Shown: positions 9,013-19,723 of the stretch, one piece after another
Numbering within the stretch: position 1 is the first letter of the stretch
How the letters are laid out: each line of letters starts with the position of its first letter
Source of the DNA: Defluviimonas sp. SAOS-178_SWC
Lineage (GTDB): Bacteria; Pseudomonadota; Alphaproteobacteria; Rhodobacterales; Rhodobacteraceae
Assembly (NCBI RefSeq): GCF_039830135.1
Contig: NZ_CP156081.1
Coordinates: forward strand, 3,830,001-3,894,000
Reading direction: 5' to 3'
DNA: 64,000 nt
Program-made: the position numbers and the translations under genes
Notes under the pieces: generated by a model
What the model was told of the DNA's origin: nothing
What the model saw: the letters and a program-made list of their open reading frames with translations, nothing else
The model's database searches: none

Positions 9013-10112
9013 TTGAATGTCTTCCTCGGGTCGAAGGCATCGCGCACGCCCTCGAAGATGAAGACGAGAAGCGACAGCATGATCGCGAAGGTGAAGAAGG
9101 CAGAGAAGCCGAGCCACGGCGCCTGAAGGTTGGACTTGCCCTGAAGCGCGAGTTCCCCGAGCGAGGGCAGGTTCGACGGCAGCCCGTAGCCGAGATAGTC
9201 GAGCGCCGCGAGCCCGCCGATGGCACCGGTGACGATGAACGGCAGGAAGGTCAGCGTCGCGACCATCGCGTTCGGCAGGATGTGGCGGAACATGATCACC
9301 CGGTCGGTCACACCGAGCGCCCGTGCGGCGCGGACATATTCGAAGTTCCGCGCCCTCAGGAATTCCGCACGCACGACGCCGACCAGAGCGGGCCAGCCGA
9401 AGAGGATGGTGACGAAGACCAGAAGCGAGAAACTTCGCCCGAGGATCGCGAAGAGGATGATGATGACGTAAAGGCCGGGGGTCGATCCCCAGATTTCCAG
9501 GAGCCGCTGGAAGGTCAGGTCGACCCAGCCGCCGAAATAGCCCTGCACCGCGCCGGCGGCGACGCCAATCAGGCTCGAGATCGTGGTGACGATCAGCGTG
9601 AAGAGGATCGACAGTCGGAATCCGTAGATGATGCGCGCCAGCACGTCCCGCGCCGTGTCGTCAGTGCCGAGCCAGTGGTCCTTGTCAGGCGCCGAAGGGG
9701 CCGTGCCCACGTTGTTGATCGTGTTGTAGCTGTAGGGAATCGGCGGCCAGAGAACCCAGCCGGCCTCGACCTTCTCGCCCGCGACCTCTCCGTCGGCCGC
9801 ATCCTCGATCACGCCCTCGGGATCGTCCCAGCAATCGACCAGCCCTCCGGTCTCGATCAGGCACTCAACCGCCGGATCGCGGTAGATCGCCTCGGTCTTG
9901 AAGTCGCCGCCGAACGTGGTCTCGGGGTAGAACTTGTAGATCGGGTAATAAAGCTGCCCCCGGTAGCTCACCAGGATCGGCTTGTCGTTCGCGATCAGCT
10001 CGGCAAAGAGCGATAGGACGAAGATGACGAGGAAGATCCACAGCGACCAGACCGCGCGCCGGTTGGCGGTGAAGTTGCGCCAGCGGCGCTGGTTGAGGGG
10101 CGAAAGCCGCAT
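9009..10112 (-). CDS. yejE: Peptide ABC importer permease (YejE type)
   Basis: A 367-residue inner-membrane permease of the oligopeptide family. One N-terminal membrane helix (about 20-45) is followed by a long periplasmic insert, then LGTDDTARDVLARIIYG, the standard start of the DppC/OppC core, and five helices with the EAA loop RARNFEYVRAARALGV. The large insert with KFYPETTFGGDFKTEAIY is diagnostic for YejE. It overlaps yejB at 10112 and yejF at 9009, so the operon is tightly coupled. Confidence 0.92.
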   Translation of the reverse strand: MRLSPLNQRRWRNFTANRRAVWSLWIFLVIFVLSLFAELIANDKPILVSYRGQLYYPIYKFYPETTFGGDFKTEAIYRDPAVECLIETGGLVDCWDDPEGVIEDAADGEVAGEKVEAGWVLWPPIPYSYNTINNVGTAPSAPDKDHWLGTDDTARDVLARIIYGFRLSILFTLIVTTISSLIGVAAGAVQGYFGGWVDLTFQRLLEIWGSTPGLYVIIILFAILGRSFSLLVFVTILFGWPALVGVVRAEFLRARNFEYVRAARALGVTDRVIMFRHILPNAMVATLTFLPFIVTGAIGGLAALDYLGYGLPSNLPSLGELALQGKSNLQAPWLGFSAFFTFAIMLSLLVFIFEGVRDAFDPRKTFK

Positions 10113-11197
10113 CAGCCCGCCCGCTTCTCGAAGTCGATCCTCGGATCGACGAAGACATACATGAGGTCCGACAATAGACCGATGAAAAGACCGAGCAGGC
10201 CGAAGACATAGAGCGTTCCGAAGACCACCGGGTAATCGCGCGCGACCGCCGCCTCGTAGCCCAGCCGCCCAAGCCCATCGAGCGAGAAGATCGTCTCGAT
10301 CAGGAGCCCTCCGCCGAAGAGGACCGCGAGGAAGAGGCCGGGGAACCCCGCGATGACGATCAGCATCGCGTTGCGGAAGACATGGCCATAAAGCACCCGC
10401 CCCTCCGTCAACCCCTTGGCCTTGGCGGTCAGCACGTATTGCTTGTTGATTTCGTCGAGAAAGCTGTTCTTCGTCAGCAGCGTCAGCGTCGCGAAGCTGG
10501 AGATGGTGGAGGCGACGACCGGCAGCGTGATGTGCCAGAAGTAGTCCGTGATCTTGCCGATCATCGTGAGCTGTTCCCAGTTGTCGGAGGTCAGCCCGCG
10601 CAGCGGGAAAATGCGCCAGTAGCTGCCGCCGGCGAAGAGAACGATCAAAAGGACGGCGAACAGGAAGCCGGGGATCGCATAGGCGACGATGATCGCGCCG
10701 GACGTCCAGGTGTCGAATTTCGATCCGTCCCTGACCGCCTTGCGGATGCCGAGCGGGATCGAGATCAGATAGGCCAGAAGCGTGGACCAGAGCCCGAGCG
10801 TGATCGACACCGGCATCTTCTCGATCACCAGATCGACGACCGAGATGGAGCGGAAATAGCTCTCTCCGAAATCGAAGCGCAGGTAGTTGCCCATCATTTC
10901 GAGGAACCGCTGCGGCGCGGGCTTGTCGAAACCGAACTGCTTTTCCAGATCCGCTATGAACTCCGGCGGCAGGCCGCGCGCCCCGAGATAGCGCTCATCG
11001 CCGCCCACCTGCTGCTGCTGCCCCGCATCGCCGCCCCCCGCGATGTTGCGGAAGACGTCGCCCTCGCCTTCGAGCCGGGCAATGATCTGTTCGATCGGCC
11101 CGCCGGGAACGAATTGCGTCAGGGTGAAGTTGATCAGCATGATGCCGACCAAGGTCGGGATCATCAGCAGCAATCGTCGCAGGATATAGGCGCCCAT
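10112..11197 (-). CDS. yejB: Peptide ABC importer permease (YejB type)
   Basis: A 361-residue permease beginning [20 protein letters not shown], typical of DppB/OppB proteins, with a YejB-type insert that here contains the low-complexity stretch [13 protein letters not shown]. The EAA loop is [15 protein letters not shown]. It pairs with YejE to form the channel. It follows the binding-protein gene by 31 bases and is followed by yejE with a one-base overlap. Confidence 0.92.
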   Translation of the reverse strand: MGAYILRRLLLMIPTLVGIMLINFTLTQFVPGGPIEQIIARLEGEGDVFRNIAGGGDAGQQQQVGGDERYLGARGLPPEFIADLEKQFGFDKPAPQRFLEMMGNYLRFDFGESYFRSISVVDLVIEKMPVSITLGLWSTLLAYLISIPLGIRKAVRDGSKFDTWTSGAIIVAYAIPGFLFAVLLIVLFAGGSYWRIFPLRGLTSDNWEQLTMIGKITDYFWHITLPVVASTISSFATLTLLTKNSFLDEINKQYVLTAKAKGLTEGRVLYGHVFRNAMLIVIAGFPGLFLAVLFGGGLLIETIFSLDGLGRLGYEAAVARDYPVVFGTLYVFGLLGLFIGLLSDLMYVFVDPRIDFEKRAG

Positions 11198-11228
11198 AGG
11201 CCGGTCTGCTCTTTCCCCTCGCGGCGCG

Positions 11229-13133
11229 TCAGTTTAGCGCGCCCGCCGCCTTGAGTGCGGCGGCCTTGTCGGCGTTGTACCACCAGAAGTCCAGTTCGCC
11301 CAGCGCATAGGGCGGCATGTTTTCGGGGTGTTCGTACATGTCGTAATAGGCGACCGTGTGCTTGTTCTTGTACCATTGCGGCACCCAGAACATATAGGCA
11401 CGCAGCACCCGGTCGAGCGCGCGGACCGCCGTCGTCAACTCCTCGCGCGACTTGGCGCCCTCGATCACCGGGATCAGCTTGTCCACTGCCTCGCTTTGCA
11501 GGCCCATCAGGTTGAAGACGTCGTCGACGGATTTCGACCCGAAGGTCTGTTGCAGCTCCGATCCCGGGGTCAGGCTGCCGCCGAGATGGCCGGTGAGGAT
11601 ATCGAAATCATGGCTGCGGGTGCGGTTGGTCATCTGCGCGTCGTCGACCCGGTTCAGGCTTGCATCGACGCCGAGCGCGCGCAGGTTCTCGATATAGGGG
11701 TTGAACACCCGGTCGAAGGTCTGGCTGTCGTTCAGGAACTCGACCTTCAGCGTCTCGCCCTTGTCGTTGCGGCGGATGCCGTCATTGCCGACCGGCCAGC
11801 CCGCCTCGTCGAGAAGCGCCGCCGCCTTGCGCAGGTTCCCCCGGTCAAGCTGCCGCTCGCCCGACACCGGCGCCATGACCGGTTCCTGGTCGAGAACGCC
11901 CGCCGGCAGCAGGTCCTTCAAGGGCTCAAGAATAGCCTTCTCCGCATCGGATGGCAGGCCGGTGGCGGCCATCTCGCTGTTTTCCCAGAACGAATTGATG
12001 CGGGCGTAAAGCCCGTAGAAGAGCGAGGCATTCGACCATTCGAAGTTGAACATCAGGCCGATCGCCTCGCGCACACGCGGGTCCTGGAACTTCTCGCGGC
12101 GCAGGTTGATGATGAAGGCCTGACCGCTGGCGATGTCGCCGTCGTCGAGTTCGGCTTTCTTGACCCAGTCGTTCTGGACCGCCGGGAAGTCGTAGCGCGT
12201 CGCCCAGATGAGCGACGAGGCCTCGTTCCGGAACGTGTAGGCGCCGCCCTTGAAGCCTTCGAACGCCGCGTCGTAGTCGCCGAAATACTCGATCCGGATG
12301 CGATCGAAATTGTGCCGGCCACGGTTCAGCGGCAGATCCTTGCCCCAATAGTCGGGGTTGCGCCGGTAGGTGATGCGTGTGCCGATATCCATGCTGTCGT
12401 AGAGATAGGGGCCCGATCCGAGGAACGGTTCAAGCGAGGTGGCCTCCAGATCGCGGGACCTGGCCTCGAAATCGGCTTTCGAGAAGACCGGCAGGCCACC
12501 CACGGCCTGGATCAGGTCGCGCTTGGGAAAATCCGCCTTGAAGGTGAACTTGATCTGCTTCGGCCCCAGAACCTCCGCCGCCTCGACTTGCTGGCCGATC
12601 ACGGCGCGGAAGCTCGACAACCCCTTGTCGCGCAGGGTTTCATAGGAAAACATCACGTCGTCCGCCGTCACCGCGCTGCCGTCTGAAAAGACCGCCTTGG
12701 GCCGCAGGCTGAAGATCACCCAGGACCGGTCCTCGGGGTATTCGATCGTCGCGCAAAGAAGGCAATAGGCGGCATCGACCTCGTCGGCGGTGCCTTCCAT
12801 CAGGCTTTCGAGCATGATCGTGGACAGGGCGGCGGCACGCCCCTTGACCGTGTAGGGGTTCATCGAATCGAAGCCGCCCGAGGTCCATTCGGCGATCTCG
12901 CCGCCCTTCGGCGCCTCCGGGTTGACGTAGCCGAGATGGGCGAAATCGGCCCCGTATTTCAGATCTCCGAAGGTGGAAATCCCGTGCGCCGTGACGACCG
13001 TGTCCTGGGCCAGGAGCGTTCCGCCAATGCCGGCGGTCAGCGCGGCCGACAGGCCGGCGACCGCCATCCCCCGACGCAGCCCGCGCCCGACGCTCGCCAT
13101 CACCGCGCCGCTGCCCATTCGTTCCATGCCCAT
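11229..13133 (-). CDS. yejA: Peptide ABC importer, periplasmic binding protein (YejA type)
   Basis: A 634-residue family 5 solute-binding protein. The signal peptide (charged MGMERMG... then a hydrophobic stretch [19 protein letters not shown] ending AQDT) directs export. Core signatures include [31 protein letters not shown] and the family 5 signature region YTVKG with [12 protein letters not shown]. It delivers oligopeptides to YejBEF; in other bacteria YejA handles antimicrobial peptides such as microcin C. GGAGGA lies five bases before the ATG. It is the first gene of yejABEF-glycosyltransferase. Confidence 0.9.
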   Translation of the reverse strand: MGMERMGSGAVMASVGRGLRRGMAVAGLSAALTAGIGGTLLAQDTVVTAHGISTFGDLKYGADFAHLGYVNPEAPKGGEIAEWTSGGFDSMNPYTVKGRAAALSTIMLESLMEGTADEVDAAYCLLCATIEYPEDRSWVIFSLRPKAVFSDGSAVTADDVMFSYETLRDKGLSSFRAVIGQQVEAAEVLGPKQIKFTFKADFPKRDLIQAVGGLPVFSKADFEARSRDLEATSLEPFLGSGPYLYDSMDIGTRITYRRNPDYWGKDLPLNRGRHNFDRIRIEYFGDYDAAFEGFKGGAYTFRNEASSLIWATRYDFPAVQNDWVKKAELDDGDIASGQAFIINLRREKFQDPRVREAIGLMFNFEWSNASLFYGLYARINSFWENSEMAATGLPSDAEKAILEPLKDLLPAGVLDQEPVMAPVSGERQLDRGNLRKAAALLDEAGWPVGNDGIRRNDKGETLKVEFLNDSQTFDRVFNPYIENLRALGVDASLNRVDDAQMTNRTRSHDFDILTGHLGGSLTPGSELQQTFGSKSVDDVFNLMGLQSEAVDKLIPVIEGAKSREELTTAVRALDRVLRAYMFWVPQWYKNKHTVAYYDMYEHPENMPPYALGELDFWWYNADKAAALKAAGALN

Positions 13134-13244
13134 AAAGTCCTCCGTGGCGCGCGATGCGGCGCGTCCGTGTCTGCCGCGACGAGGCTAGAACGTCGTGGCC
13201 CCGGGCATCAAGTTGCGAATTTGTGAGATTACGCGCGGGCGACG

Positions 13245-13272
13245 AAAAAGGGCCGCCCGAAACGGGCGGCCC
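13245..13272 (-). terminator. Intrinsic terminator after the cytochrome c gene
   Basis: A perfect 10-base GC stem (13250-13259 with 13263-13272) with a three-base loop, followed on the minus strand by TTTTT. It lies 23 bases past the cytochrome stop and separates that transcript from yejA, whose start is at 13133. Confidence 0.88.
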
Positions 13273-13295
13273 CGGTCATCCGATATGGCCGTCAT

Positions 13296-13820
13296 TCAGC
13301 CGCCGAGCGTTTGCAGATAGGCGACGATATTCGCGCGATCTTCGGGCTTCTTCAGGCCCGCGAAGGACATCTTGGTGCCCGCGACGACGCCTTTGGGGTT
13401 CTCGAGGAAGTCGTTCAGCGCCTCGGGCGTCCAGTCGCCGCCATGGCCGACCATGCCGTCCGAATAGCCGAAGCCCGCGACCGAGGCGACCGCGCGGCCC
13501 ACCACGCCGTCCAGATGCGGGCCGGTGCCGTTGGTGCCGTCGATCTTGTGGCAGGCCTTGCACTTGCCGAAAACCTTCTCGCCCGCGCCGGCATCGGCCG
13601 AAGCCAGAAGCGTCGCGAAGTCGGGGCCGGCATCCGCCTCCGGCGCGGCCTCTTCCGACGCGCCGGTGTCGATCGTGTAGGCCTGCGCGACCTCTTCACC
13701 GCCATGCGCCACCGCGCCGGTATGATAAAGCGAGTCGGCCGCCCATTTGCCCAGAAGGAAAATCAGAAAAGCCCCGCAGAGCGCGCCGCCGGCCTTGGTT
13801 ATCGTCATCGTGTCGAACAT
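13296..13820 (-). CDS. cycY: Membrane-anchored cytochrome c (cytochrome cy type)
   Basis: A 174-residue class I cytochrome c. An uncleaved N-terminal helix (about residues 9-30) anchors it in the inner membrane; an Ala/Glu-rich linker (about 45-75) lets the haem domain reach its partners. The haem site is C87-K-A-C90-H91 and the likely axial methionine is M151 in AGTKMSF. In Rhodobacter, cytochrome cy carries electrons from the bc1 complex to the cbb3 oxidase or photosynthetic reaction centre, which fits the nearby ccoN. It is a single-gene transcript with its own terminator. CycM of other alphaproteobacteria is the same family. Confidence 0.9.
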   Translation of the reverse strand: MFDTMTITKAGGALCGAFLIFLLGKWAADSLYHTGAVAHGGEEVAQAYTIDTGASEEAAPEADAGPDFATLLASADAGAGEKVFGKCKACHKIDGTNGTGPHLDGVVGRAVASVAGFGYSDGMVGHGGDWTPEALNDFLENPKGVVAGTKMSFAGLKKPEDRANIVAYLQTLGG

Positions 13821-13941
13821 GTCGCGCCTCTACCCTGGCATTTCCTCGCGGCGTATCTACCCGCTTCCCCTGCCCGGTTTCAAGGTATAGTTAGCGCGAC
13901 GAAACGCCCGGCCACCGGGCCGACGTCAAGGAGCCACCCCA

Positions 13942-14775
13942 ATGACCGGTCGGATCGCCTTCCAGGGAGAGCCCGGAGCCTATTCTCATGAAGCCTGCAG
14001 GCAGGCTTACCCCGGCATGGAAGCGCTGCCCTGCCCGACCTTCGAGGAAACGATCGAGTCGGTGCGCCGCGGCGATGCGGACCTTGCCATGTTGCCGGTG
14101 GAGAACTCGACCTATGGCCGCGTCGCCGACATCCACCACCTCTTGCCGGAATCCGGCCTTCACATCATCGCCGAGACCTTCGTGCGCGTTCATATCGCCC
14201 TGCTGGCGGTGCCCGGCACGCGGCTGGAAGAGATCGAGCGCGCGATGAGCCACACCGTGCTACTCGGCCAGTGCCGCGGGTTCCTCACGAAACACGGCAT
14301 CCGCCCCGTGACCGGCGCCGATACGGCCGGATCGGCCCGCCACGTTGCCGAACTGGGCGACCCGAAGCTTGCCGCCCTCGCCTCCGAACTGTCGGGCGAG
14401 ATCTACGGGCTCGACGCGCTCGCGCACAAGATCGAGGACCGCGCCCACAACACCACCCGCTTTCTGGTGATGGCGCGCGAACCGAACCTCAAGCGGCGCG
14501 GCGATGCGGGGATGATGACGACCTTCGTGTTCCGCGTCCGCAACATCCCGGCCGCGCTTTACAAGGCGATGGGCGGCTTCGCCACGAACGGCGTCAACAT
14601 GACCAAGCTCGAAAGCTACATGGTCGACGGCTCGTTCTCGGCCACGCAATTCTACGCCGACATTGAAGGCCATCCCGACGACGCGAACGTGCGCCGCGCG
14701 CTTGAGGAGCTGGACTACTTCACCTCGTCGATGACGCTTCTCGGCGTCTACCCGGCCGATCCCAGCCGGCACTGA
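13942..14775 (+). CDS. pheA: Prephenate dehydratase
   Basis: A 277-residue monofunctional PheA that converts prephenate to phenylpyruvate in phenylalanine synthesis. The catalytic domain (1 to about 180) shows IAFQGEPGAYSHEA, LPVENSTYGRV and the dehydratase motif DRAHNTTRFLVM with the essential threonines. The rest is an ACT domain (TTFVFRVRNIPAAL ... KLESYMV) that senses phenylalanine for feedback inhibition. AAGGAG lies before the ATG. There is no chorismate mutase domain, as usual in alphaproteobacteria. Confidence 0.95.
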   Translation: MTGRIAFQGEPGAYSHEACRQAYPGMEALPCPTFEETIESVRRGDADLAMLPVENSTYGRVADIHHLLPESGLHIIAETFVRVHIALLAVPGTRLEEIERAMSHTVLLGQCRGFLTKHGIRPVTGADTAGSARHVAELGDPKLAALASELSGEIYGLDALAHKIEDRAHNTTRFLVMAREPNLKRRGDAGMMTTFVFRVRNIPAALYKAMGGFATNGVNMTKLESYMVDGSFSATQFYADIEGHPDDANVRRALEELDYFTSSMTLLGVYPADPSRH

Positions 14776-14784
14776 CGGGAAAGG

Positions 14785-15258
14785 TCAGGGCGCCCGCGAT
14801 GTCAGGTGCCTGAGTTCCAGATCGGCCGCGAACTTCTGCACCCGCCCTTCGAACCGGCGGGTATAGCTTGCCCGGTTCAACCGCACTGACTGAAGGAGAA
14901 GCCGCGCCGCAAGCGTCTGCGGCTTCACTTCGAGCTGAACGGCAAGGCGGGTGCGGCTTCGCGACAGCGCGACGAGGCCGAGCGTCAGCATTCCGTTGAA
15001 CCCCTTGCCCTCGATCCGGCACCGAAGACCGGACGGGGGATCGTATTCGTCCAGTTCGCAGACCACCCGCCGCATCTTGCCACGCACGGGAAACCGCAGG
15101 CTCCAGGTCATCCCGACGCCCGCCTCGGCCGCCGGATCGACCCGCGCCACGTCGGCGCCGCGCCGGAGCGCGCTCCGCTCGAACGCCGCGAAATCCGACA
15201 CCGCGCCGAAGACGATCTCGGCCGGTGCCTCGACATCCTCTTTCGTGGAAAACTTCAC
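14785..15258 (-). CDS. SRPBCC-fold protein (START/polyketide-cyclase-like)
   Basis: A 157-residue protein with the SRPBCC pattern: an N-terminal strand MKFSTKEDVEAPAEIVFGAVSDFAAFE, the typical entry to the helix-grip fold, and a C-terminal long helix. Such proteins bind hydrophobic ligands, but none can be named. It ends 10 bases from the convergent pheA stop. No signal peptide. Fold assignment is fairly sure; function unknown. Confidence 0.7.
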   Translation of the reverse strand: MKFSTKEDVEAPAEIVFGAVSDFAAFERSALRRGADVARVDPAAEAGVGMTWSLRFPVRGKMRRVVCELDEYDPPSGLRCRIEGKGFNGMLTLGLVALSRSRTRLAVQLEVKPQTLAARLLLQSVRLNRASYTRRFEGRVQKFAADLELRHLTSRAP

Positions 15259-15298
15259 GCCGGCAATCCCCGATCATTCCTTCCCGGACGTTCTGGCG

Positions 15299-16288
15299 TC
15301 AATCCAGACGGTCCGCAACCCAGTTGGTCAGCAGGAACCCCGCGATCGCGCCCGCGCGCGGGCGGCGGATCGACGGATGGCGGCCCGCCAGCACCTCCGC
15401 CATCTCGTCGCGACTGATCCAGCGCGCATCCTCCAGCTCCGCCAGGTCCAGCGTGATCTCCTCGTCCTCGGCCTCACCCGCGCATCCGAACATGAGCGAG
15501 GAGGGATAGGGCCAGGGCTGGCTCGCCAGGTAGGTGACGCGGCCGACATGTATGCCCGCCTCCTCCGCGACCTCGCGCCGGACCGCCGCCTCAAGCGTCT
15601 CGCCCGGCTCCATGAAGCCCGCGAGGCAGGAATACATGCCCTCGGGCCAGCCCGGAGAGCGGCCGATGAGCGTGCGGTTTCCCCGCGTGATCAACATGAT
15701 CACCACCGGGTCGGTACGCGGAAAATGCGACACGCCGCAGGACGGGCAGCGGCGTTGCCAGCCGGCTTCAGCCACCTCGCTCGGGGCGCCGCAGGCCGAA
15801 CAGAACCGGTGGCTGCGGTGCCAGGCGAGGACCGACTTTGCCGTCGCCACCAGTTCGGCGTCGCGCGGCGAGAGCGCGGCCATCACCCCGCGCAGTTCGG
15901 CGAAACGGTGATCCTCGGGCAGTGCCGGGTGGCGCTGCTCGGTCGGATCGAAGAAGACCGCCGTGGGCGGCACCTCGCCCTCGGCCGGCGCCCAGGCGGA
16001 TATGTCGGCTGCGAAGCGCGGCATTCCGTCATCGAGACCAAGGAAAATCGGCTCTGCCACCGCATCCGACAGGGCCGGATGCCCCGGCCGGACCCAGCCC
16101 GCCGCCGCCCCGGCAACAAGCGGCTTGCCGCGCCAGACCGGCAGAACCCGGGCCGTTTCCTCTCTGAACAGCGCCGCGATCTCCCCCGGCCGCCGTCGCA
16201 ATTCAGCCGCGCGGTCGAGTGCCGAACCGCCGAATGTCACCGTTTCCGCAAGCCGCATCCCGTCCTCCAGCTGCGCCAGATGTGACAC
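15299..16288 (-). CDS. nudC: NAD(+) diphosphatase / NAD-capped RNA decapping Nudix hydrolase
   Basis: A 329-residue NudC. A zinc ribbon FCSACGAPS...RRCPSCGVSHFPR sits in the middle, followed by the Nudix box GFMEPGETLEAAVRREVAEE and the NADH-specific array SQPWPYPSSLMFGC. It cleaves NAD(H) to NMN(H) and AMP and removes NAD caps from RNA in Escherichia coli. The N-terminal domain (about 1-130) is the variable NADH-pyrophosphatase-like region. Single gene, 40 bases from the upstream minus-strand SRPBCC gene's start. Confidence 0.93.
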   Translation of the reverse strand: MSHLAQLEDGMRLAETVTFGGSALDRAAELRRRPGEIAALFREETARVLPVWRGKPLVAGAAAGWVRPGHPALSDAVAEPIFLGLDDGMPRFAADISAWAPAEGEVPPTAVFFDPTEQRHPALPEDHRFAELRGVMAALSPRDAELVATAKSVLAWHRSHRFCSACGAPSEVAEAGWQRRCPSCGVSHFPRTDPVVIMLITRGNRTLIGRSPGWPEGMYSCLAGFMEPGETLEAAVRREVAEEAGIHVGRVTYLASQPWPYPSSLMFGCAGEAEDEEITLDLAELEDARWISRDEMAEVLAGRHPSIRRPRAGAIAGFLLTNWVADRLD

Positions 16289-16471
16289 GGGCGGGCGGGG
16301 GTTGCAATTGCGGCAACAACGCCGCGTCCCTTCGCGGATTGCACAACCTAGTGGCGAATATTTCCACCAAATTTCGCCATGTAAGTGGCGCCGCTCTGAA
16401 TCAGCGGATAAGTACGCGGATGTGTCATACTAGCCTGCGATAGTCTCGACGACTCAGCCAAGGGGGCGACA

Positions 16472-18451
16472 ATGACGTTTCGACCGCAACACCCACTGAC
16501 CCGCCGGGGATTCCTCGCCGGGAGCGCCGCCGGAGCTTCCTTGATCGCCCTCCACCCCTACTCCGCCTTCGCCGCCGCCAATCAGGCCCATCTCAGGATC
16601 ATGGAAACGACCGACCTGCACGTCCACGTCTTTCCCTACGACTACTATTCCGACAAGGCGGTCGACACCGTCGGCCTCGCCCGTACCGCCGCCCTGATCG
16701 ACGCCGTGCGCGCCGAGGCGACGAACGCGATGCTGGTCGACAACGGCGACTTGCTGCAAGGCAACCCGATGGGCGACTACATCGCCTACGAGCGGGGCAT
16801 GAAGGACGGCGACATGCACCCGATCATCCAGGCGATGAACACGCTCAACTTCGACGCCTCGACGCTCGGCAATCATGAATTCAACTACGGCCTCGACTTC
16901 CTGATGAAATCGCTCGCCGGGGCGAACTTCCCGTTCGTCTCCGCCAACGTGGTCAAGAAGATGGGCGCGAGCCCGCGCGAGGACGAGACGCTGATCAAGC
17001 CCTACATCATCCTCGACCGCGAGGTGACGGACGGGGCGGGCGAAAAGCACCCGATCCGCGTCGGCCTCATCGGCTTCGTGCCGCCGCAGATCGTGACCTG
17101 GGACCGCCGCCACCTCGAAGGCAACGTGCAAACGCGCGACATCGTGACGACCGCACAGGCCTGGGTGCCGCAGATGCTGGAAGAGGGCTGCGACATCATC
17201 GTCGCGCTGTCGCATTCCGGGATCGGCGCGGCAGAACATACCGACGGGATGGAAAACGCCTCGACGCCGCTCGCCCGCGTGGAGGGCATCGACGCGGTCC
17301 TGACCGGGCACAGCCACCTTGTCTTCCCGTCCCCGGCCTTCGACGGCGTTGCAGAGGTCGACGTGGCCACCGGCACGATCTCGGGCAAGCCCGCCGTGAT
17401 GGGCGGTTTCTGGGGGTCGCATATGGGGCTCATCGACCTTCTCCTCGAACGCGACGGCAATCGCTGGAAGGTGATCAGTTCCACCTCCGAGGCGCGCCCG
17501 ATATCCAGGCGGAACGAGGATCGCTCGGTCACCGCACTGGTCGAGAGCGTCCCGACGGTTCTCTCTTCGGTAGAGATGGAACACGACGCGACGCTCGCCT
17601 ATGTCCGGCAGGCCGTGGGCAAGACCTCGGCGCCCTTGTACTCCTATTTCGCGCTCGTCGCGGACGACCCCTCGGTGCAGATCGTCTCCATCGCCCAGAA
17701 ATGGTACATCACCGAGATGATGAAGGGCACCGAGTACGAGGGCCTGCCGATCCTCTCGGCGGCGGCGCCTTTCAAGGCCGGCGGTCGGGGCGGGCCGGAC
17801 TACTACACCGACGTTCCGGCCGGCGACATCGCGATCAAGAACGTGGCCGACCTCTACCTCTACCCGAACACGATCCGGGCGGTGAAGGTGACGGGCGCCC
17901 AGCTCAAGGACTGGCTGGAACGGTCCGCCGGCATGTTCAACCAGGTGACGCCGGGCGAAGCCGATCAGGTCCTCCTGAACCCCGACTTCCCCAGCTACAA
18001 CTTCGACGTGATCGACGGCGTCACCTACGAGATCGACCTGTCCCAGCCCTCCAGATACGGACCGAAGGGCGAGGATCTGAACCCCGAGGCAAACCGCATC
18101 GTCAACCTCGCCTTTGACGGCAAGCCCGTCGACCCGGCCGCCGAATTCGTGATCGCGACGAACAATTACCGGGCCTCCGGCGGCGGCGATTTCCCCGGCG
18201 CCAAGGGTGACACGATCATCTTCGAGGGGCCCGACACCAACCGCGACATCATCGTCCGCTACATTGTCGAAGAAGGCACGATCAACCCGACCGCAGACGC
18301 CAACTGGCGTTTCAAGGCACTCCCCGGAACCAGCGTCCTGTTCGACACCGGCCCGAAGGCCACCGAACATATCGGCGACCTGACGGCGGTGAAGATAGAG
18401 CCTGCGGGCGACGGGCCGGACGGCTTCGCCCGGTTCCGCATTACGCTCTGA
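16472..18451 (+). CDS. cpdB: 2',3'-cyclic-nucleotide 2'-phosphodiesterase/3'-nucleotidase
   Basis: A 659-residue periplasmic enzyme that hydrolyses 2',3'-cyclic nucleotides and then 3'-nucleotides, releasing nucleosides and phosphate. The N-terminus [15 protein letters not shown] is a twin-arginine signal, so it is exported folded. The metallophosphoesterase domain shows [35 protein letters not shown] and [10 protein letters not shown], which supply the dinuclear metal ligands. The C-terminal half is the 5'-nucleotidase substrate domain ([36 protein letters not shown]). The 183 bases upstream hold its promoter, with no gene seen there. Confidence 0.92.
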   Translation: MTFRPQHPLTRRGFLAGSAAGASLIALHPYSAFAAANQAHLRIMETTDLHVHVFPYDYYSDKAVDTVGLARTAALIDAVRAEATNAMLVDNGDLLQGNPMGDYIAYERGMKDGDMHPIIQAMNTLNFDASTLGNHEFNYGLDFLMKSLAGANFPFVSANVVKKMGASPREDETLIKPYIILDREVTDGAGEKHPIRVGLIGFVPPQIVTWDRRHLEGNVQTRDIVTTAQAWVPQMLEEGCDIIVALSHSGIGAAEHTDGMENASTPLARVEGIDAVLTGHSHLVFPSPAFDGVAEVDVATGTISGKPAVMGGFWGSHMGLIDLLLERDGNRWKVISSTSEARPISRRNEDRSVTALVESVPTVLSSVEMEHDATLAYVRQAVGKTSAPLYSYFALVADDPSVQIVSIAQKWYITEMMKGTEYEGLPILSAAAPFKAGGRGGPDYYTDVPAGDIAIKNVADLYLYPNTIRAVKVTGAQLKDWLERSAGMFNQVTPGEADQVLLNPDFPSYNFDVIDGVTYEIDLSQPSRYGPKGEDLNPEANRIVNLAFDGKPVDPAAEFVIATNNYRASGGGDFPGAKGDTIIFEGPDTNRDIIVRYIVEEGTINPTADANWRFKALPGTSVLFDTGPKATEHIGDLTAVKIEPAGDGPDGFARFRITL

Positions 18452-18515
18452 TCGGACTCGACGGCAGGGCCCGCGCGCGGCATAACCGCAGGGCAACCTA
18501 CCGGGAGGTGTCGTC

Positions 18516-18863
18516 TTGCGTCCCATCCTTTGGGCTCTCGCCCTTGCCGTTATCGTGGCCGGCGCAGCCTATGCCACGCGTCCGGGAATGGCGGATTTCG
18601 ACGCACTCCTGCGCGCAGCGATCGAGCGGCGTATCGCTACGACCGATGTCACGACCGATGGTGACGCCCTGTCGACAATCGCGCTTGTCGGTTGCAAGCT
18701 GCGCCCATCCGACTGCTTCAACCTCGTCCGCAAGAGCCTTGACGTCTCGGCCGAAGACCGGACCTTTTTCACCCGGTTCACAGTCGTCGAGGGGGAGCGC
18801 CGGGCAAGCTGCACGGGTGCCTTCACGAAGATCTGGTGCGAAAAGGGTGTGCTAGAGAACTGA
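18516..18863 (+). CDS. Small secreted or membrane-anchored protein, DUF4359-like
   Basis: A 115-residue protein starting with TTG at 18516; GGGAGGTG six bases before supports that start. Residues 4-20 form a hydrophobic signal or anchor helix, followed by RPGMADFDALL. Four cysteines (in VGCKLRPSDCF, RASCTG and KIWCEK) may pair in the periplasm. The overall pattern, signal then an amphipathic segment then FFTRFTVV and a C-terminal aromatic turn, recalls DUF4359 proteins, but I am not certain. Its last 12 bases overlap the convergent phosphatase gene. Confidence 0.65.
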   Translation: MRPILWALALAVIVAGAAYATRPGMADFDALLRAAIERRIATTDVTTDGDALSTIALVGCKLRPSDCFNLVRKSLDVSAEDRTFFTRFTVVEGERRASCTGAFTKIWCEKGVLEN

Positions 18864-19358
18864 CCGCCACGACCCCGTCGCCCGCGCGGCCCACGCCTCC
18901 TGCGCCGCCGTCTCGACCGCACAGGGCCGCGCGGCGCGCAACCGGGCGAGTGCGGTACCGGGCGCCTCGCCAGCCTCGACCATCAAGCGCAGCACCGCCA
19001 TGCCCGACCGCCCGCATCCGCCGAGGCAATGCGCCAGAACACCGCGACCGCTTGCCAGATGCGCCCGCGCCCCGGCGGACGCCTCGGCCCAGCCTTCGCG
19101 CAACGCCGCGCTGTCCGCGCCGAAATCGGTGACCGGCAGGTGCCGCCAGCCGATTCCCCGCGCCGCCAGATCGGCCGACAGCCGAAGCGCGCCATGCGTC
19201 GCCAGTTCCGGTCCCGTCGCCATCGTCATCACAAGCGCAGGCGCCCAGTTGAGGATCGCGCCGAGGTCGCCGGCATAATCGCCATCGCGCCCCGGCATCG
19301 GGCATAGCGCCAGCCTGCCGCCGCCCGCCGGCACCGCCGCAATGATGAACCCGCTCAA
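18852..19358 (-). CDS. Dual-specificity/tyrosine phosphatase-like protein
   Basis: A 168-residue soluble protein with the cysteine-phosphatase loop AHCLGGCGRSG (C-x5-R), the fingerprint of protein tyrosine and dual-specificity phosphatases. An aspartate in HLPVTDFGAD lies where the WPD-type general acid would be. Family members in Rhodobacteraceae are uncharacterised and could act on proteins or phosphoinositide-like small molecules. The start follows no strong ribosome site. It is convergent with the small secreted protein. Confidence 0.75.
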   Translation of the reverse strand: MSGFIIAAVPAGGGRLALCPMPGRDGDYAGDLGAILNWAPALVMTMATGPELATHGALRLSADLAARGIGWRHLPVTDFGADSAALREGWAEASAGARAHLASGRGVLAHCLGGCGRSGMAVLRLMVEAGEAPGTALARLRAARPCAVETAAQEAWAARATGSWRSVL

Positions 19359-19469
19359 ACCCGCCTCCCCGCACAGTGCCGGCGCGCGATGATCGCGCCT
19401 TGCGACGGCGGGATCAACTCTGGCCGCGCCGGGCTTGCGCCGGCGGCGCGTCCAGCCTAAATAGAACGT

Positions 19470-19566
19470 CGAGAGGTTGGCGCGGGCGAGCGCCTCGCCA
19501 ACCCGGTCAGGTCCGGAAGGAAGCAGCCGTAACGAGCCCCGCTTGGGTCGTTGTCCAGCCTCTCAC
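19470..19566 (+). ncRNA. ffs: Signal recognition particle RNA (4.5S, small bacterial type)
   Basis: The conserved domain IV is unmistakable: GGTCAGGTCCGGAAGGAAG then CAGCC at 19505-19527, with the GGAA tetraloop and the asymmetric internal loop that binds Ffh. The terminal stem pairs GAGAGGTTGG (19471-19480) with CCAGCCTCTC (19555-19564), ten pairs including one G-U. Exact ends are estimated from this stem, giving about 97 bases, the normal length in alphaproteobacteria. It lies alone between the phosphatase and rsgA; the remainder of 19359-19723 holds no gene I can see. Confidence 0.95.
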
Positions 19567-19723
19567 CCGCAACCCCATCCGCGAAGGAGTCGAACATGGC
19601 AGAGCTTGTTTCCCTCCGGGCCGGGGTTTGCTGAGACCTTAAGCTGCCCCGCCCCTCCCGACATTTCCCGCCCGCGGCCAAGGCCGCCGGGCATCGGTAT
19701 CGGCATATCCCGAGGGCAGATCA

